In this document: in pieces, positions 8,618 to 17,400 of the stretch
Layout: each line of letters starts with the position of its first letter
How positions within the stretch are numbered: the stretch's first letter is position 1
Assembly (NCBI RefSeq): GCF_000416235.1
Contig: NZ_ATLO01000035.1
Coordinates: 1-64,000, forward strand
Reading direction: 5' to 3'
DNA length: 64,000 nucleotides
Source: Pseudomonas sp. CFII64
Lineage (GTDB): Bacteria; Pseudomonadota; Gammaproteobacteria; Pseudomonadales; Pseudomonadaceae
Made by a program: the position numbers and the translations under genes
Notes under the pieces: generated by a model
Told to the model about the DNA's origin: nothing
Database searches by the model: none
What the model saw: only the letters and a program-made list of their open reading frames with translations

Positions 8618-9889
8618 ATGCTCACTACACGTATCAGCTTGCTCGCACTGAGCCTGATCAGTGCTGGACAGGTCATGGCTGACGGCCAGGCCGACTCGAA
8701 GGGATTTGTTGAGGACAGCAGCCTCAATCTGTTCCTGCGCAACGCGTACATCAATCGCGATTACAAGAATGGCCGCGAAGACAAGGCCGAATGGGGCCAA
8801 GGCTTCACCGCCAACTTCGCCTCGGGTTTCACTCAGGGCACGGTCGGCGTGGGCGTCGATGCGTTCGCGCTGTACGGTTTGCGTCTGGATGGCGGCAAGG
8901 GTCGCAGCGGCGCGGGCGGTATCGATTTCTTCAAGCAGGGCGACAGCGGCGCAGCGGCGGATGACCTGTCGCGTTTCGGCGGCGCAGTCAAAGCACGCAT
9001 CTCCAATACCGTGATCAAGTACGGCGACCAGATGCCTGAGTTCCCGGTGCTGAGTTACGACAACTCGCGTCTGCTGCCGGAAAGCTACACCGGCACGTTG
9101 ATCACTTCCAAAGAGATCGATGGCCTGGTCGTCAACGTGGGTCGCTTCACCCAGCAGACGCGTAAAAGTGCCGAAGGTCGCGACAGCGGCGATCTGAAAA
9201 GCATCAATGTCTACGGGGCCAGCTACAAATTCACCGACGCGTTCAGCGCCGCGTTCTACGCCTCCGACGACGAAGACACGCTGAAAAAGCAGTACCTGAA
9301 CCTGAACTACGTGTTCGCCCTGCAGCCAGACCAGTCGCTGACCTTTGACTTCAACGGCTACAAGACTGAACTGGACAAGGAAATCGCCGACAGCGGCGAG
9401 CGCGACAACAAGATCTGGAGCCTGGCGGCGACCTGGGCAGTGGGCATCCACTCGTTCACCATTGCCCACCAGCGCAGCACCGGCGACACCGGCTACAACT
9501 ACGGCGGTTATCGCAATGCTGGCGGATTTGGTGACGGCGGCAACACTATCTACCTGGCGAACTCGTACTGGTCCGACTTCAACGGCAAGGACGAGCGTTC
9601 CTGGCAGGCGGGTTACGGCGTGAACCTGTCGACCGTGGTTACTCCGGGCCTGAGCTATAAAGTGGCTTACGTGCGCGGCGACAACATTGATGACGGCACC
9701 AATCGCGGCAGCGGCGAAGAACGCGAAATCTTCAGCCAACTGACATACGTGGTGCAGAGCGGCCCGGCGAAAGATTTGTCCGTACGCCTGCGCAACTCGT
9801 TCCTGCGCGTGTCCGACAACGCCAGCAACTACAACAGCGAAGGCAACGAAACGCGGATCTTCGTGGATTACCCGATCAACGTGTTCTGA
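8618..9889 (+). CDS. OprD-family outer membrane porin
   Basis: Substrate-specific outer-membrane channel of the Pseudomonas OprD family (18-strand barrels for basic amino acids, small carboxylates or peptides). 423 aa, starting MLTTRISLLALSLISAG with a signal peptide cleaved after about residue 23 (VMA-DGQ). The mature start FVEDSSLNLFLRNAYINRDY is the family hallmark, as are WGQGFTANFASGFTQGTVGVG, the LPESYTGTLITSKEIDGL block and the final strand ETRIFVDYPINVF with terminal Phe. The ATG at 8618 has AAAGGGA upstream; a longer TTG frame lacks a signal peptide. Substrate cannot be read from sequence. Confidence 0.93.
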   Translation: MLTTRISLLALSLISAGQVMADGQADSKGFVEDSSLNLFLRNAYINRDYKNGREDKAEWGQGFTANFASGFTQGTVGVGVDAFALYGLRLDGGKGRSGAGGIDFFKQGDSGAAADDLSRFGGAVKARISNTVIKYGDQMPEFPVLSYDNSRLLPESYTGTLITSKEIDGLVVNVGRFTQQTRKSAEGRDSGDLKSINVYGASYKFTDAFSAAFYASDDEDTLKKQYLNLNYVFALQPDQSLTFDFNGYKTELDKEIADSGERDNKIWSLAATWAVGIHSFTIAHQRSTGDTGYNYGGYRNAGGFGDGGNTIYLANSYWSDFNGKDERSWQAGYGVNLSTVVTPGLSYKVAYVRGDNIDDGTNRGSGEEREIFSQLTYVVQSGPAKDLSVRLRNSFLRVSDNASNYNSEGNETRIFVDYPINVF

Positions 9890-9917
9890 TTGTCAGCACA
9901 CCACTCGTACAGTCTGC

Positions 9918-10007
9918 GTAGGCCCGGCTTTAGCCGGGAGGACGCCGGTACATTCTCGGCGGATGCGTCATCAGACCTTCCGCCCTCCCGGCTGAAGCCG
10001 GTCCTAC
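9918..10007. repeat. REP pair (inverted)
   Basis: Two opposed REP units, GTAGGCCCGGCTTTAGCCGG and its inverse ending GAAGCCGGTCCTAC, between the porin and the AraC-type gene. Confidence 0.88.
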
Positions 10008-10066
10008 AGTTCTGTGTGCTGGCTGCGCTACCATGTGCCATCCCAGCACCTGATCCCGGTCGCCCC

Positions 10067-10834
10067 ATGGCCCTCGCAACGCCTCCCGATCTTTCCGATA
10101 TTGCCGTGCCCGTGCAACCGCTGGCGCGTACCTATCCGCGTGGGCGGTATATCGAGCCGCACGAGCATGTCTGGGGTCAGGTGTTGTACGCCACCTCCGG
10201 CGTGATGTGGGTTGAAACGCCGCTGGAAGCGTTGGTGGTTCCGCCGCAACGAGCCGTCTGGTTGCCGCCCGGCGTGGTGCATGGCATTCGCGTTGTCACC
10301 GACCTGGAAATGCGCAATATCTACCTGCGCCCGGCCATTGCCGAAACCCTCGAAAAAACCGTGCAGGTTTTCGAAGTCGGTCGTTTGCTGCGGGAATTGA
10401 TCCTCGGCCTTGTCGCCCAGGATCACGAGCAAGCGTCGGAGTATTACGACGCATTGGTCGGACTGGCGCTGCTGGAACTCAAGCGCGCCAAACGGTCGAT
10501 CCTGAAAATTCCCATGCCCGACCAATCCGACCGTCGCCTGATGAACCTGTGTCAGGCGGTCATGAGCGAGCCGTCGCTGGCGATTGCCTTCGAGCAACAC
10601 GCGGAAAACGCCGGAGCCAGCGTGCGCACGCTGGCCCGACTGTTTCAAAGTGCGCTGGGCATGGGCTTCGCCGAGTGGCGGCGCCAAGTGCAACTGGCCA
10701 CCGCCGTGGCGGAAATCATCCAGGGCGTCCCCGTCAGCACCATCGCCCGCTCGCTGGGCTATTCGCCCAGCAGCTTCAGCGACATGTTCCGCCGGGAACT
10801 GGGCGTGGCGCCTTCGAAGTACCCGCTTATATGA
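10067..10834 (+). CDS. AraC-family regulator with N-terminal cupin
   Basis: Transcription factor of 255 aa. Residues about 15-95 are a cupin sensor domain (RGRYIEPHEHVWGQVLYATSG with metal-type His residues, VVPPQRAVWLPPGVVHGI). Residues about 150-255 hold two helix-turn-helix motifs (GASVRTLARLFQSALGMGFAEWRR and the second around VSTIARSLGYSPSSFSDMFRRELG). The start at ATG 10067 gives MALATPPDLSD; the longer frame upstream runs through the REP element and is not credible. No obvious target gene is attached; the neighbouring XapX and oxidoreductase genes are possible targets. Confidence 0.9.
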   Translation: MALATPPDLSDIAVPVQPLARTYPRGRYIEPHEHVWGQVLYATSGVMWVETPLEALVVPPQRAVWLPPGVVHGIRVVTDLEMRNIYLRPAIAETLEKTVQVFEVGRLLRELILGLVAQDHEQASEYYDALVGLALLELKRAKRSILKIPMPDQSDRRLMNLCQAVMSEPSLAIAFEQHAENAGASVRTLARLFQSALGMGFAEWRRQVQLATAVAEIIQGVPVSTIARSLGYSPSSFSDMFRRELGVAPSKYPLI

Positions 10835-10839
10835 AATCC

Positions 10840-10953
10840 GTAGGACCGGCTTTAGCCGGGAGGAGGTCAGTCCATTCGCAGCAGATGCCTCGTCGGACCT
10901 TCCGCTCTCGCGCTCTCGCGCTTTCCCGCTCTCGCGGCTAAAGCCGCTCCTAC
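10840..10953. repeat. REP pair (inverted)
   Basis: REP unit GTAGGACCGGCTTTAGCCGG and an opposed unit ending AAGCCGCTCCTAC, with a small CTCTCGCG-type tandem in between. Confidence 0.88.
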
Positions 10954-11044
10954 GAGGTTTTGGCCGATATTCCGAAGTCCTTGGCCGATAGCTTTTCCCT
11001 GCCGCTCGTAAACTTTGCGCATTCCAGTTTGCCCGGAGTTCACC

Positions 11045-11218
11045 ATGAGCTATCTCATTTCCATCGTTATTGGCATCGCCGTCGGCCTGCTCTACGGCGC
11101 GCTTGATTTCCGTTCGCCTGCGCCGCCCGCCGTGGCGCTGGTGGGTCTGACCGGCATGTTGCTGGGCGAAAAACTTTGGCCCATGGGCAAGCAGTTGCTT
11201 GCCAGCTGGGTGTCCTGA
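11045..11218 (+). CDS. XapX domain membrane protein
   Basis: A 57 aa protein with two hydrophobic helices, MSYLISIVIGIAVGLLYGAL and PPAVALVGLTGMLLGEKLWP. This two-helix layout with a proline-rich turn (RSPAPPAV) and GEKLWP is the XapX/DUF1427 family. Start ATG 11045 with GGAG upstream. Function is unknown in the family. The oxidoreductase gene follows after 41 bp in the same direction and may be co-transcribed. Confidence 0.82.
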   Translation: MSYLISIVIGIAVGLLYGALDFRSPAPPAVALVGLTGMLLGEKLWPMGKQLLASWVS

Positions 11219-11259
11219 TTTCTCGAATCGCGCCGCAACAACTTCACGAGAGGCCTTCC

Positions 11260-12219
11260 ATGAAAGCACTGCAATTTTCCCGAACCGGCGACCTCGCCGC
11301 ACTGCAATACGTCGATCTGCCCAAGCCGGTTGCCGGCCCGGATGAAGTGCTGATCCAGGTGAAGGCCGCGGGCCTGAATCCCAGCGACGTCAAAAACGTG
11401 TTGGGTCGTTTTCCGTACACCACTCTGCCGCGCGTACCGGGGCGTGATTTTGCCGGAATCGTGGTGCAAGGCCCGCAGGCGTTGCTCGGCCAGGAAGTCT
11501 GGGGCACTGGCAAAGAGCCGGGCTTCTTTCGGGACGGCTCCCATGCTGAGTTCCTCACCTTGCCGGCCAAGGGCGTGGCCCTCAAACCCAAACATTTGAG
11601 CTTTAGCCAGGCCGCCAGCCTTGGCGTGCCTTACACCACCGCATGGGATGCGTTGCAACGCAGCCTGGTCGGCGCCGATACGCGTTTGCTGGTGATCGGT
11701 GCCAATGGCGCGGTCGGCAGTGCCGCTCTGGCGCTGGGCAAGATCCTGGGCGCCCAAGTCCTCGGCGCGGTACGTCGCCCGGAACAGCTCAAGGCGTTAC
11801 AGGAGCAGGGCTTCGACGCCATTTTGCTGGACGCGGCTGAGGAACTGGCCGGGCAAGTCAGCGGGATTTTCAAAGGCGGCGCCGACGTCATCTTCGACAC
11901 CACCGGCTTCTGGCTGCCCGGCGCAGTGAGTGCGCTGGCGCCATTCGGCCGCATCGCCATCATTGCCGCGCCGGTCGACGGCCACGTGCAATTGCCCGCG
12001 CTGGCGTTGTATCGCAGAGGCGGCTCGGTGGTGGGTATCAACTCGTTGCTGTACGACTGCCAGGCCTGCGCGAAGATGCTTGACCAGTTTGGCCGATTCT
12101 TCGACGAAGGCAGCTTGCCGCTGCCCACCGGCCTGTTCGAATCACCGCTCAGCGAAGGCCTGGCACGCTACGCCGAGGTCAACCAGGGCGCAGGGGAGAA
12201 GGTGATTCTGGTGCCGTGA
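11260..12219 (+). CDS. zinc-type alcohol dehydrogenase / quinone oxidoreductase family protein
   Basis: NAD(P)H-dependent medium-chain reductase of 319 aa. The GroES-like N-terminus MKALQFSRTGDLAALQYVDLP runs to AAGLNPSDVKNV and VPGRDFAGIV; the Rossmann part carries LLVIGANGAVGSAALALGKILGA. The zinc-binding cysteines of true alcohol dehydrogenases are missing, so it belongs with the quinone-oxidoreductase-like branch. Start ATG 11260 has GAGAGG upstream. Substrate unknown. Confidence 0.87.
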   Translation: MKALQFSRTGDLAALQYVDLPKPVAGPDEVLIQVKAAGLNPSDVKNVLGRFPYTTLPRVPGRDFAGIVVQGPQALLGQEVWGTGKEPGFFRDGSHAEFLTLPAKGVALKPKHLSFSQAASLGVPYTTAWDALQRSLVGADTRLLVIGANGAVGSAALALGKILGAQVLGAVRRPEQLKALQEQGFDAILLDAAEELAGQVSGIFKGGADVIFDTTGFWLPGAVSALAPFGRIAIIAAPVDGHVQLPALALYRRGGSVVGINSLLYDCQACAKMLDQFGRFFDEGSLPLPTGLFESPLSEGLARYAEVNQGAGEKVILVP

Positions 12220-12227
12220 GGCCCGCT

Positions 12228-13787
12228 TTACCGATTAAACCGCTCAACCAACGCACGCAGCCCGCGTGACGCCGCTTCAAGTTCAGCGCCGCGCGACACG
12301 GCGGCGCTGGCGTTGCTGGCGGATCGCTCGAAGGTCTCGGCCACGTTATTGATCTGCCGGGAAATGTCCTCGGCCACGTGGGCCTGTTCTTCCGAAGCGG
12401 TCGCCATTTGATGACCCATGCTGCTGATCCGGCCAATCACTTCGCGAATACCTTGCAGCGCGTCCTGCGCCTCGATCACCTGGGCAACACCTTTGTCAGC
12501 CTCGCTGATACCCAGCTGCGCAATGCTCACCGCGTCGTCGGCACCCTTTTTCAACGATGCGATAACCGCCTGAATTTGCTGGGTCGACTCACGCGTCTTG
12601 CCTGCCAACGCGCGGACTTCATCGGCAACCACCGCAAAACCACGGCCTTGTTCGCCGGCCCGGGCAGCTTCGATGGCGGCGTTGAGCGCGAGCAGGTTGG
12701 TCTGATCGGCAATCGCTTGAATGACGCCGGCCGCCGACATGATTTGCTGGGTTTCATTGGCCAGGTTATCGACGGCGCTGCTGATATTGGTCACCGTGCC
12801 CGCCAGCCGCTGGATCGCCTCGCGGGAAGTACCGGCCACTCGGTTGCCTTGCTCGGCCAGTTCATTGGCCGTGCTGGCTTCGGATGCGGTGTGCTGCACA
12901 TGCCGGGCGACTTCGTTGATCGAGGCCGCCATTTCAGTCATGGCCGCTGCGGTCATGTCTGTTTCGGCACGTTGTTCCAGCAGCGCGCGTTCGGTTTGCG
13001 AGGAGAGCTGAGTGGAATGGCCCGCCGCTTCGGAAACCTGACTGGCCAGATCGCTCAGGCGGGTCAACGCGGTTTTGAGGCGCGCGTCCTCGCTGAGCAG
13101 AATCATTTCCACCCGCGCCTGAGAGCCATAAGCGTCGCTGTAAGTCAGCGCGCTCACCGGATCGGTGAATGCATTGGGCGCGCTGTTGATGATGCCGGAC
13201 AACTGACGTTCGCCGCGCAGATAAGCCCACGCGCCCAGCGCCACGAACAACCCGGCGATGACCACTTGAGCCACGATACCGGGGAAGAAATTGTTCACAG
13301 CCAGGGCGACGGCCGCAGCAACGACCGGCACCGCCATGATGCTGGCAAACACACCCAGATGACGGGCCGTCGTGACCGCGCTTTTGCCTTCGCGCAACCG
13401 CGCGTACAAGGCTTCGGCCCGGGCGATCTCTTCGCGAGTCGGCTTGACGCGCACGGACTCATAACCGATCAGCCGACCGTTCTCCAGGATCGGCGTCACG
13501 TACGCGCTGACCCAGTAGAAATCGCCGTTCTTGCAGCGATTCTTGACGATGCCCATCCAGCTTTTGCCCGCCTTCAAATAGGCCCACATCACGCCGAAAA
13601 CATCCTTGGGCATGTCCGGGTGGCGAACCAGGTTGTGCGGGCTGCCGATGATTTCAGCCTGGGAATAACCACTGATTCTCGCGAACTCATCGTTGCAGTA
13701 CGTGATTTTGCCGGTGGTATCAGTCGCTGAAATCAAACGTTGTTCGGCGGGAAAGGTTTGCTCGGTTTGCGTCACATGCTTGGCCAT
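12228..13787 (-). CDS. aer: Aer-like PAS methyl-accepting chemotaxis protein
   Basis: Energy/redox chemoreceptor that feeds the CheA/CheW pathway. 519 aa: N-terminal PAS domain (LISATDTTGKITYCNDEFARISGYS, HNLVRHPDMPKDVF, YVTPILENGRLIGYESVRVKP), two adjacent membrane helices around 145-195 (VVAAAVALAVNNFF and VVIAGLFVALGAWAYL), then a long coiled signalling domain. The MCP hairpin tip reads LLALNAAIEAARAGEQGRGF, followed by AVVADEVRALAGKT. In E. coli Aer the PAS domain binds FAD; the sequence here fits but does not prove it. Start ATG 13787 chosen because the upstream extension has no PAS-like sequence. Convergent with the oxidoreductase gene (8 bp apart). Confidence 0.9.
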   Translation of the reverse strand: MAKHVTQTEQTFPAEQRLISATDTTGKITYCNDEFARISGYSQAEIIGSPHNLVRHPDMPKDVFGVMWAYLKAGKSWMGIVKNRCKNGDFYWVSAYVTPILENGRLIGYESVRVKPTREEIARAEALYARLREGKSAVTTARHLGVFASIMAVPVVAAAVALAVNNFFPGIVAQVVIAGLFVALGAWAYLRGERQLSGIINSAPNAFTDPVSALTYSDAYGSQARVEMILLSEDARLKTALTRLSDLASQVSEAAGHSTQLSSQTERALLEQRAETDMTAAAMTEMAASINEVARHVQHTASEASTANELAEQGNRVAGTSREAIQRLAGTVTNISSAVDNLANETQQIMSAAGVIQAIADQTNLLALNAAIEAARAGEQGRGFAVVADEVRALAGKTRESTQQIQAVIASLKKGADDAVSIAQLGISEADKGVAQVIEAQDALQGIREVIGRISSMGHQMATASEEQAHVAEDISRQINNVAETFERSASNASAAVSRGAELEAASRGLRALVERFNR

Positions 13788-14193
13788 CGTCAACGTCCAT
13801 ATAGAGGTACTTGAAAAAACCTCACTGACAGTGAGATCCGGCCAACAGTGGCTGAGTATAGGTAGCGCCTGAGCGTTATCAAATTTCCAGCCACTCTGCG
13901 CCGGTTTCACCCAGCGCATGGGAAAGCTCTATCGGCCTGATTCCGTGGTTCTCCAGTCCGGATGATGAACGGGAGATCTGTTCTGGATTGCCATTGGGCG
14001 CAGCTGAGGTGTTCAGGTGTAACGGCCACACCATCAATGTCCCCAAAATAGAAACAATGAATCCGAATTTTGGGTAATTGTCTCGATCAGGCGTCGGCAG
14101 TATCTTTGTTCCAACGCCGCAGAACACAGCCAGACGCTGAAGCGCGGCAACCGAACTCAGCTACTCAATCTAACGTTTAAAGGGAATACAACC
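13788..14193. other. divergent intergenic region, no gene seen
   Basis: About 400 bp separating the chemoreceptor (minus) and the YcaC-like gene (plus). A minus-strand frame at 13879-14127 has no ribosome site or recognisable protein. No strong hairpin was found. Presumably carries both promoters. Confidence 0.4.
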
Positions 14194-14838
14194 ATGTCGA
14201 TCCGCGAACTGCTCAACCCAGCCAACTCTGCCCTGATCCTCATCGACCACCAGCCGCAAATGGCTTTCGGCGTCCAGTCGATTGACCGCCAGACCCTGAA
14301 GAACAACACGGTTGGCCTGGCCAAGGCCGCCAAACTGTTCAACGTGCCAACCATCCTCACCTCGGTTGAAACCAAAAGCTTCAGCGGCTACATCTGGCCA
14401 GAACTGCTCGGTGTGTTCCCGGATCAACAGCCCATCGAACGTACTTCCATGAACTCCTGGGAAGACAAGAAACTGGTCGAAGCGGTCAAAGCCACCGGCC
14501 GCAAAAAACTGATCATCGCCGCGCTGTGGACCGAAGTCTGCCTGACCTTCCCGGCGCTGGAAGCCATGGAAGAAGGCTACGAGGTGTACATCGTCACCGA
14601 CGCCTCCGGCGGCACCACCAAAGAAGCCCACGACATGTCCGTGCAGCGCATGATTCAGGCGGGCGCAGTACCGGTGACCTGGCAACAAGTGCTGCTCGAA
14701 TACCAACGTGACTGGGCGCACAAAGACACCTACGAAGCGGTCATGGAACTGGTCCTTGAACACAGCGGCGCATACGGCATGGGCGTCGACTACGCCTACA
14801 CCATGGTCCACGGCGCGCCGCAGCGTAAGGTCGTCTGA
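14194..14838 (+). CDS. isochorismatase-fold hydrolase, YcaC type
   Basis: Cysteine hydrolase of 214 aa. It has ALILIDHQPQMAFGVQSID at residues 12-30 (catalytic Asp in LIDHQ), a Lys in the GRKKLIIAAL block near 104 and the nucleophile Cys in AALWTEVCLTFPALEAMEEG near 115. These give the D-K-C triad of the isochorismatase superfamily. Closest in pattern to E. coli YcaC, whose physiological substrate is unknown. AAAGGGAA precedes the ATG. A strong hairpin follows the stop. Confidence 0.88.
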   Translation: MSIRELLNPANSALILIDHQPQMAFGVQSIDRQTLKNNTVGLAKAAKLFNVPTILTSVETKSFSGYIWPELLGVFPDQQPIERTSMNSWEDKKLVEAVKATGRKKLIIAALWTEVCLTFPALEAMEEGYEVYIVTDASGGTTKEAHDMSVQRMIQAGAVPVTWQQVLLEYQRDWAHKDTYEAVMELVLEHSGAYGMGVDYAYTMVHGAPQRKVV

Positions 14839-14857
14839 TCCACCAAACCCCTGACCG

Positions 14858-14892
14858 AATCGCCCCCGAACAGCCATGTTCGGGGGCGATTG
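14858..14892 (+). terminator. long GC-rich hairpin after the YcaC-like gene
   Basis: 15 bp perfect stem AATCGCCCCCGAACA / TGTTCGGGGGCGATT with a GCCA loop, 20 bp after the stop. There is no good T-run, so it may stabilise the 3' end rather than terminate alone. Confidence 0.7.
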
Positions 14893-14935
14893 CGTTGCGG
14901 TGCCAGAATAAGAACCGGTAAATGAATAGATTCCC

Positions 14936-15025
14936 GTAGGACCGGCTTTAGCCGGGAGGAGGCCGGTACATTCGCAGTACACGCGTCGTCAGAACTTGCG
15001 CGCTCCCGGCTAAAGCCGGTCCTAC
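14936..15025. repeat. REP pair (inverted)
   Basis: GTAGGACCGGCTTTAGCCGG and an inverted copy ending AAGCCGGTCCTAC, separated by about 50 bp. Together with the hairpin before it this accounts for most of the 331 bp between the two flanking genes. Confidence 0.9.
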
Positions 15026-15169
15026 GCATCCTGTGTGCTGGCCGATACGATTCCCCAGCCATTCAATGATCCCCCGCCCGTCGTGCAACTTGTGCCAAAA
15101 CCCGCAGTCATACGCCCGCCATAATTTACTCGCCGCTGAACCATCTTTCTCCATCAGAGCTGCCGCCCC

Positions 15170-16021
15170 ATGCGCCCAATCGCTCGTTCTTGTCTCCTGC
15201 TCCTGATTCCCCTGTTCACGCTATTCACCGGCTCAGCCCAAGCCAGCGCAGAAGGGCAGCTCGCCCAAGCCATCAACGACTACCGCGCCCAACCCTCGCG
15301 CTGCGCCAGCAACACACCCCGCGCCCTGTCGCCATTGGCGCTGAAGTCGAAACTCGCCCTGCCCATCGGCTTCGGCGGCGATCTGCGCGAGACACTCAAG
15401 GCGTCCGGCTATCGCGCGGTGTCGGTGCGAACCATCCGTTTGGTCGGCGCGCCAGACGCAGACGCCGCGTTCGACATGCTTCAACGCCGCTATTGCGCGG
15501 CGCTGCTCGACACCGATTTCGCAGACATCGGCATCACCCGCGCCGCGAACGAATGGCGCGTGGTACTGGCCAAACCGCTGCTCGATGGTCGCCTGGAAGA
15601 CAAACAAACCGCCGGCAAAACCTTGCTCGCCCAAGTCAACGCCGCCCGCGCTCAGCCACGCATGTGCGGTCGCAAACCCTACGCCGCCGCCCGCCCGCTG
15701 GCCTGGAACGCGGCGTTGGAAGCCGCTGCGCAACGACACAGCCTGGCCATGGCCAGTGAAAGCTACTTCGCACACATCGACCCCAACGGCGACTTGCCCG
15801 AAGACCGCGCCCGAGCGGCTGGCTACGGCGGTCGCCAGGTCGGCGAAAACATCGCCAGCGGCCAGGGCTCGGCAACCACCGCGATGCAAGGCTGGCTTGC
15901 CAGCCCCGGCCACTGCGCCAACCTCATGAACCCGATGTTCACCCAGGTCGGCGCGGCATACGGCACCAACGCCAGGAGCCATGCCGGGGTTTACTGGACG
16001 ATGGTATTCGGCGCGCCTTGA
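15170..16021 (+). CDS. secreted CAP (SCP/PR-1) domain protein, apparently a degenerate plus an intact copy
   Basis: 283 aa with a signal peptide (residues 1-26, MRPIARSCLLLLIPLFTLFT then GSAQA-S). The C-terminal half, about 150-283, is a CAP domain: LLAQVNAARAQPRMCG, LEAAAQRHSLAMASESYFAH, GYGGRQVGENIASG and GWLASPGHCANLMNP. The N-terminal half starts with a similar LAQAINDYRAQPSRC and contains ETLKASGYRAVSV and LDTDFADIGITR, which look like worn counterparts without the His/Glu residues. Function of bacterial CAP proteins is mostly unknown. The PH-like gene follows closely. Confidence 0.85.
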   Translation: MRPIARSCLLLLIPLFTLFTGSAQASAEGQLAQAINDYRAQPSRCASNTPRALSPLALKSKLALPIGFGGDLRETLKASGYRAVSVRTIRLVGAPDADAAFDMLQRRYCAALLDTDFADIGITRAANEWRVVLAKPLLDGRLEDKQTAGKTLLAQVNAARAQPRMCGRKPYAAARPLAWNAALEAAAQRHSLAMASESYFAHIDPNGDLPEDRARAAGYGGRQVGENIASGQGSATTAMQGWLASPGHCANLMNPMFTQVGAAYGTNARSHAGVYWTMVFGAP

Positions 16022-16064
16022 TGGGTATGCTCAGCGCAGGATTTTCATAAGCGAGGACGGACCA

Positions 16065-16436
16065 ATGCTGGATTTCAACAACAAGGGCTTTTTCAAACTC
16101 AAACAAAACAGCGAATACGCCGAGCGCGTCCAGTCGCTGCTGCTGGAAGGCGAAGAAGTCATCGACGCCTACAAATCCATGCGCGACGGCGTGGTGTTCA
16201 CCAACAAACGCATCATCTCGGTCAACGTGCAGGGCATCACCGGCAGCAAAAAAGACTTCACCTCGCTGCCCTACAAAAACATCGTCGCCTACTCCATCGA
16301 AACCTCCGGAACCTTCGACCTGGATTCCGAACTGGAAATCTACTTCTCGTCGCTCGACAAAGTGAAATTCGAATTCACCGGCAGAACCTCGATTATCGAA
16401 ATCTCCAAACACATTTCCCGCTACCTGCTGGATTGA
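16065..16436 (+). CDS. bacterial PH-like domain protein
   Basis: 123 aa soluble protein built as one PH-like beta domain: LLLEGEEVIDAYKSMRDGVVFTNKRII, LPYKNIVAYSIETSG and ELEIYFSS, with a C-terminal helix IIEISKHISRYLL. The VFTNKRII pattern is typical of bacterial PH (DUF1696-type) proteins. The ATG at 16065 has GCGAGGA upstream; the longer frame starting inside the previous gene is rejected. 43 bp from the CAP-protein stop, so probably in one transcript. Role unknown. Confidence 0.82.
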   Translation: MLDFNNKGFFKLKQNSEYAERVQSLLLEGEEVIDAYKSMRDGVVFTNKRIISVNVQGITGSKKDFTSLPYKNIVAYSIETSGTFDLDSELEIYFSSLDKVKFEFTGRTSIIEISKHISRYLLD

Positions 16437-16454
16437 CCGCCCGCTGTCGACGCT

Positions 16455-16841
16455 CTACAGCTGAGCCTCGATAGCCGCTTTATCGACAATCGACCAGACC
16501 CGCGCAATCTTCCCGTCGCGAAACTGATAAAAGACATTCTCGGTAAAACTCACCCGCTTGCCGTTCACCGCCAGCCCCAGAAATTCACCCTGCGGGCTGC
16601 AATCGAAACCGAGGCGCGCAGCAATATGGCTGGCGTCCACAACCAGCAACAGAATGTTGAACTGCAAATCCGGGATCTGCCGAAAATCGTTCTCCAGCAT
16701 CTCCCGATACCCCGCAAGCCCGAACGGCCGGTCATTGTGATACGCGTCTTCGTGAACGAAGTTGCCAAGCGCCGGCCAGTCTTGGGCGTTGAGGCAGGCG
16801 ATGTAGGCTTTGTAGGTGTCAGGGAGCGTTGAGGTGGTCAT
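16455..16841 (-). CDS. NTF2-like (SnoaL) ester-cyclase-type protein
   Basis: 128 aa single-domain protein of the NTF2-like cone fold: TYKAYIACLNAQDWPALGNF, FVHEDAYHNDRPFGLAGY, LENDFRQIPDLQFNILLL and a C-terminal FYQFRDGKIARVWSIVDKAA. This is the SnoaL/ester cyclase branch, often small-molecule binding or polyketide-cyclase-like. The catalytic role is not predictable. ATG 16841 chosen over an upstream frame with no matching N-terminus. Convergent with the PH-like gene. Confidence 0.82.
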   Translation of the reverse strand: MTTSTLPDTYKAYIACLNAQDWPALGNFVHEDAYHNDRPFGLAGYREMLENDFRQIPDLQFNILLLVVDASHIAARLGFDCSPQGEFLGLAVNGKRVSFTENVFYQFRDGKIARVWSIVDKAAIEAQL

Positions 16842-16930
16842 AAGCTGCCTCGCAATTTTAGAGCGCTCGAAAGGCGCACAACCCCGTTGGAGCGAGGCCA
16901 GCACTTCAAGCCGCCGCAAGAAACGTGAAG

Positions 16931-17251
16931 TTACGACGTTTTACTCTCCGCTTCCAACCCGGCAACCGCCGCTTCCACCAAAACTCGCGCCGCTTCAATC
17001 TGATGCATCACCGCTCGCGCGAGCGCCCGGAATTCCCTTGTGCTGTTGTCCGCTGATTCATACGCGGTGGCGGCTGCGCAGGTGAGGTATTCCGAGGCAG
17101 TGATGAGGGCGTCTTCGACGTTTATGCCTGGCTTTGTAGTGAACAGGTTCATGCCGGTTTCGTAGGGCTTGGTCTGTTGATTTGGTTTACGGGTAGCTGC
17201 GATGTGGAACTGAACATAATGACCTCTCGACATAGTTAGGCCATCACTCAT
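16931..17251 (-). CDS. DUF3077-type small protein
   Basis: 106 aa from the ATG at 17251. The conserved part begins near residue 34 with MNLFTTKPGINVEDALITAS, then ASEYLTCAAATAYESADNST and a C-terminal helix AVMHQIEAARVLVEAAVAGL. This pattern (short N-terminal tail, 'LFTV-PG---E-AL--AS', helical rest) is that of the Pseudomonas DUF3077/DUF6124 proteins of unknown role. The start is uncertain: neither 17251 nor the internal ATG at 17152 has a clear ribosome site. A highly structured leader lies upstream. Confidence 0.7.
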   Translation of the reverse strand: MSDGLTMSRGHYVQFHIAATRKPNQQTKPYETGMNLFTTKPGINVEDALITASEYLTCAAATAYESADNSTREFRALARAVMHQIEAARVLVEAAVAGLEAESKTS

Positions 17252-17400
17252 TGCGACTAAACAAAGGGTGGCGGCTGTGCGCGGGTTAGTCGACCGGCGT
17301 CAAGAGAACCCGGCGCACCCGAAGGTGCCCCGTGCACAGCCACCATAAATGCCATACCGGTATCGTGGGTATGGGGGATGGAGGTGAGCCATGTTGATCT
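17252..17400 (-). promoter_or_regulatory. structured leader upstream of the DUF3077-type gene
   Basis: Read on the minus strand, GGTGGCTGTGC (17334-17344) and GCACAGCCGCCACC (17267-17280) can pair to close a loop of about 50 nt. Inside sits GGGGCACC-TTCG-GGTGCGCC, a stem capped by a UUCG tetraloop. The whole precedes the gene by 15 bp. A 10 bp direct repeat, GCGACTAAAC on the plus strand, flanks the element at 17253 and 17411. It looks like a folded RNA leader; I cannot match it to a named riboswitch. Confidence 0.5.

Noticed and set aside
13879..14127. 82 aa minus-strand frame upstream of the chemoreceptor
   Set aside because: No recognisable protein, no Shine-Dalgarno, overlaps the excluded N-terminal extension of the receptor frame.
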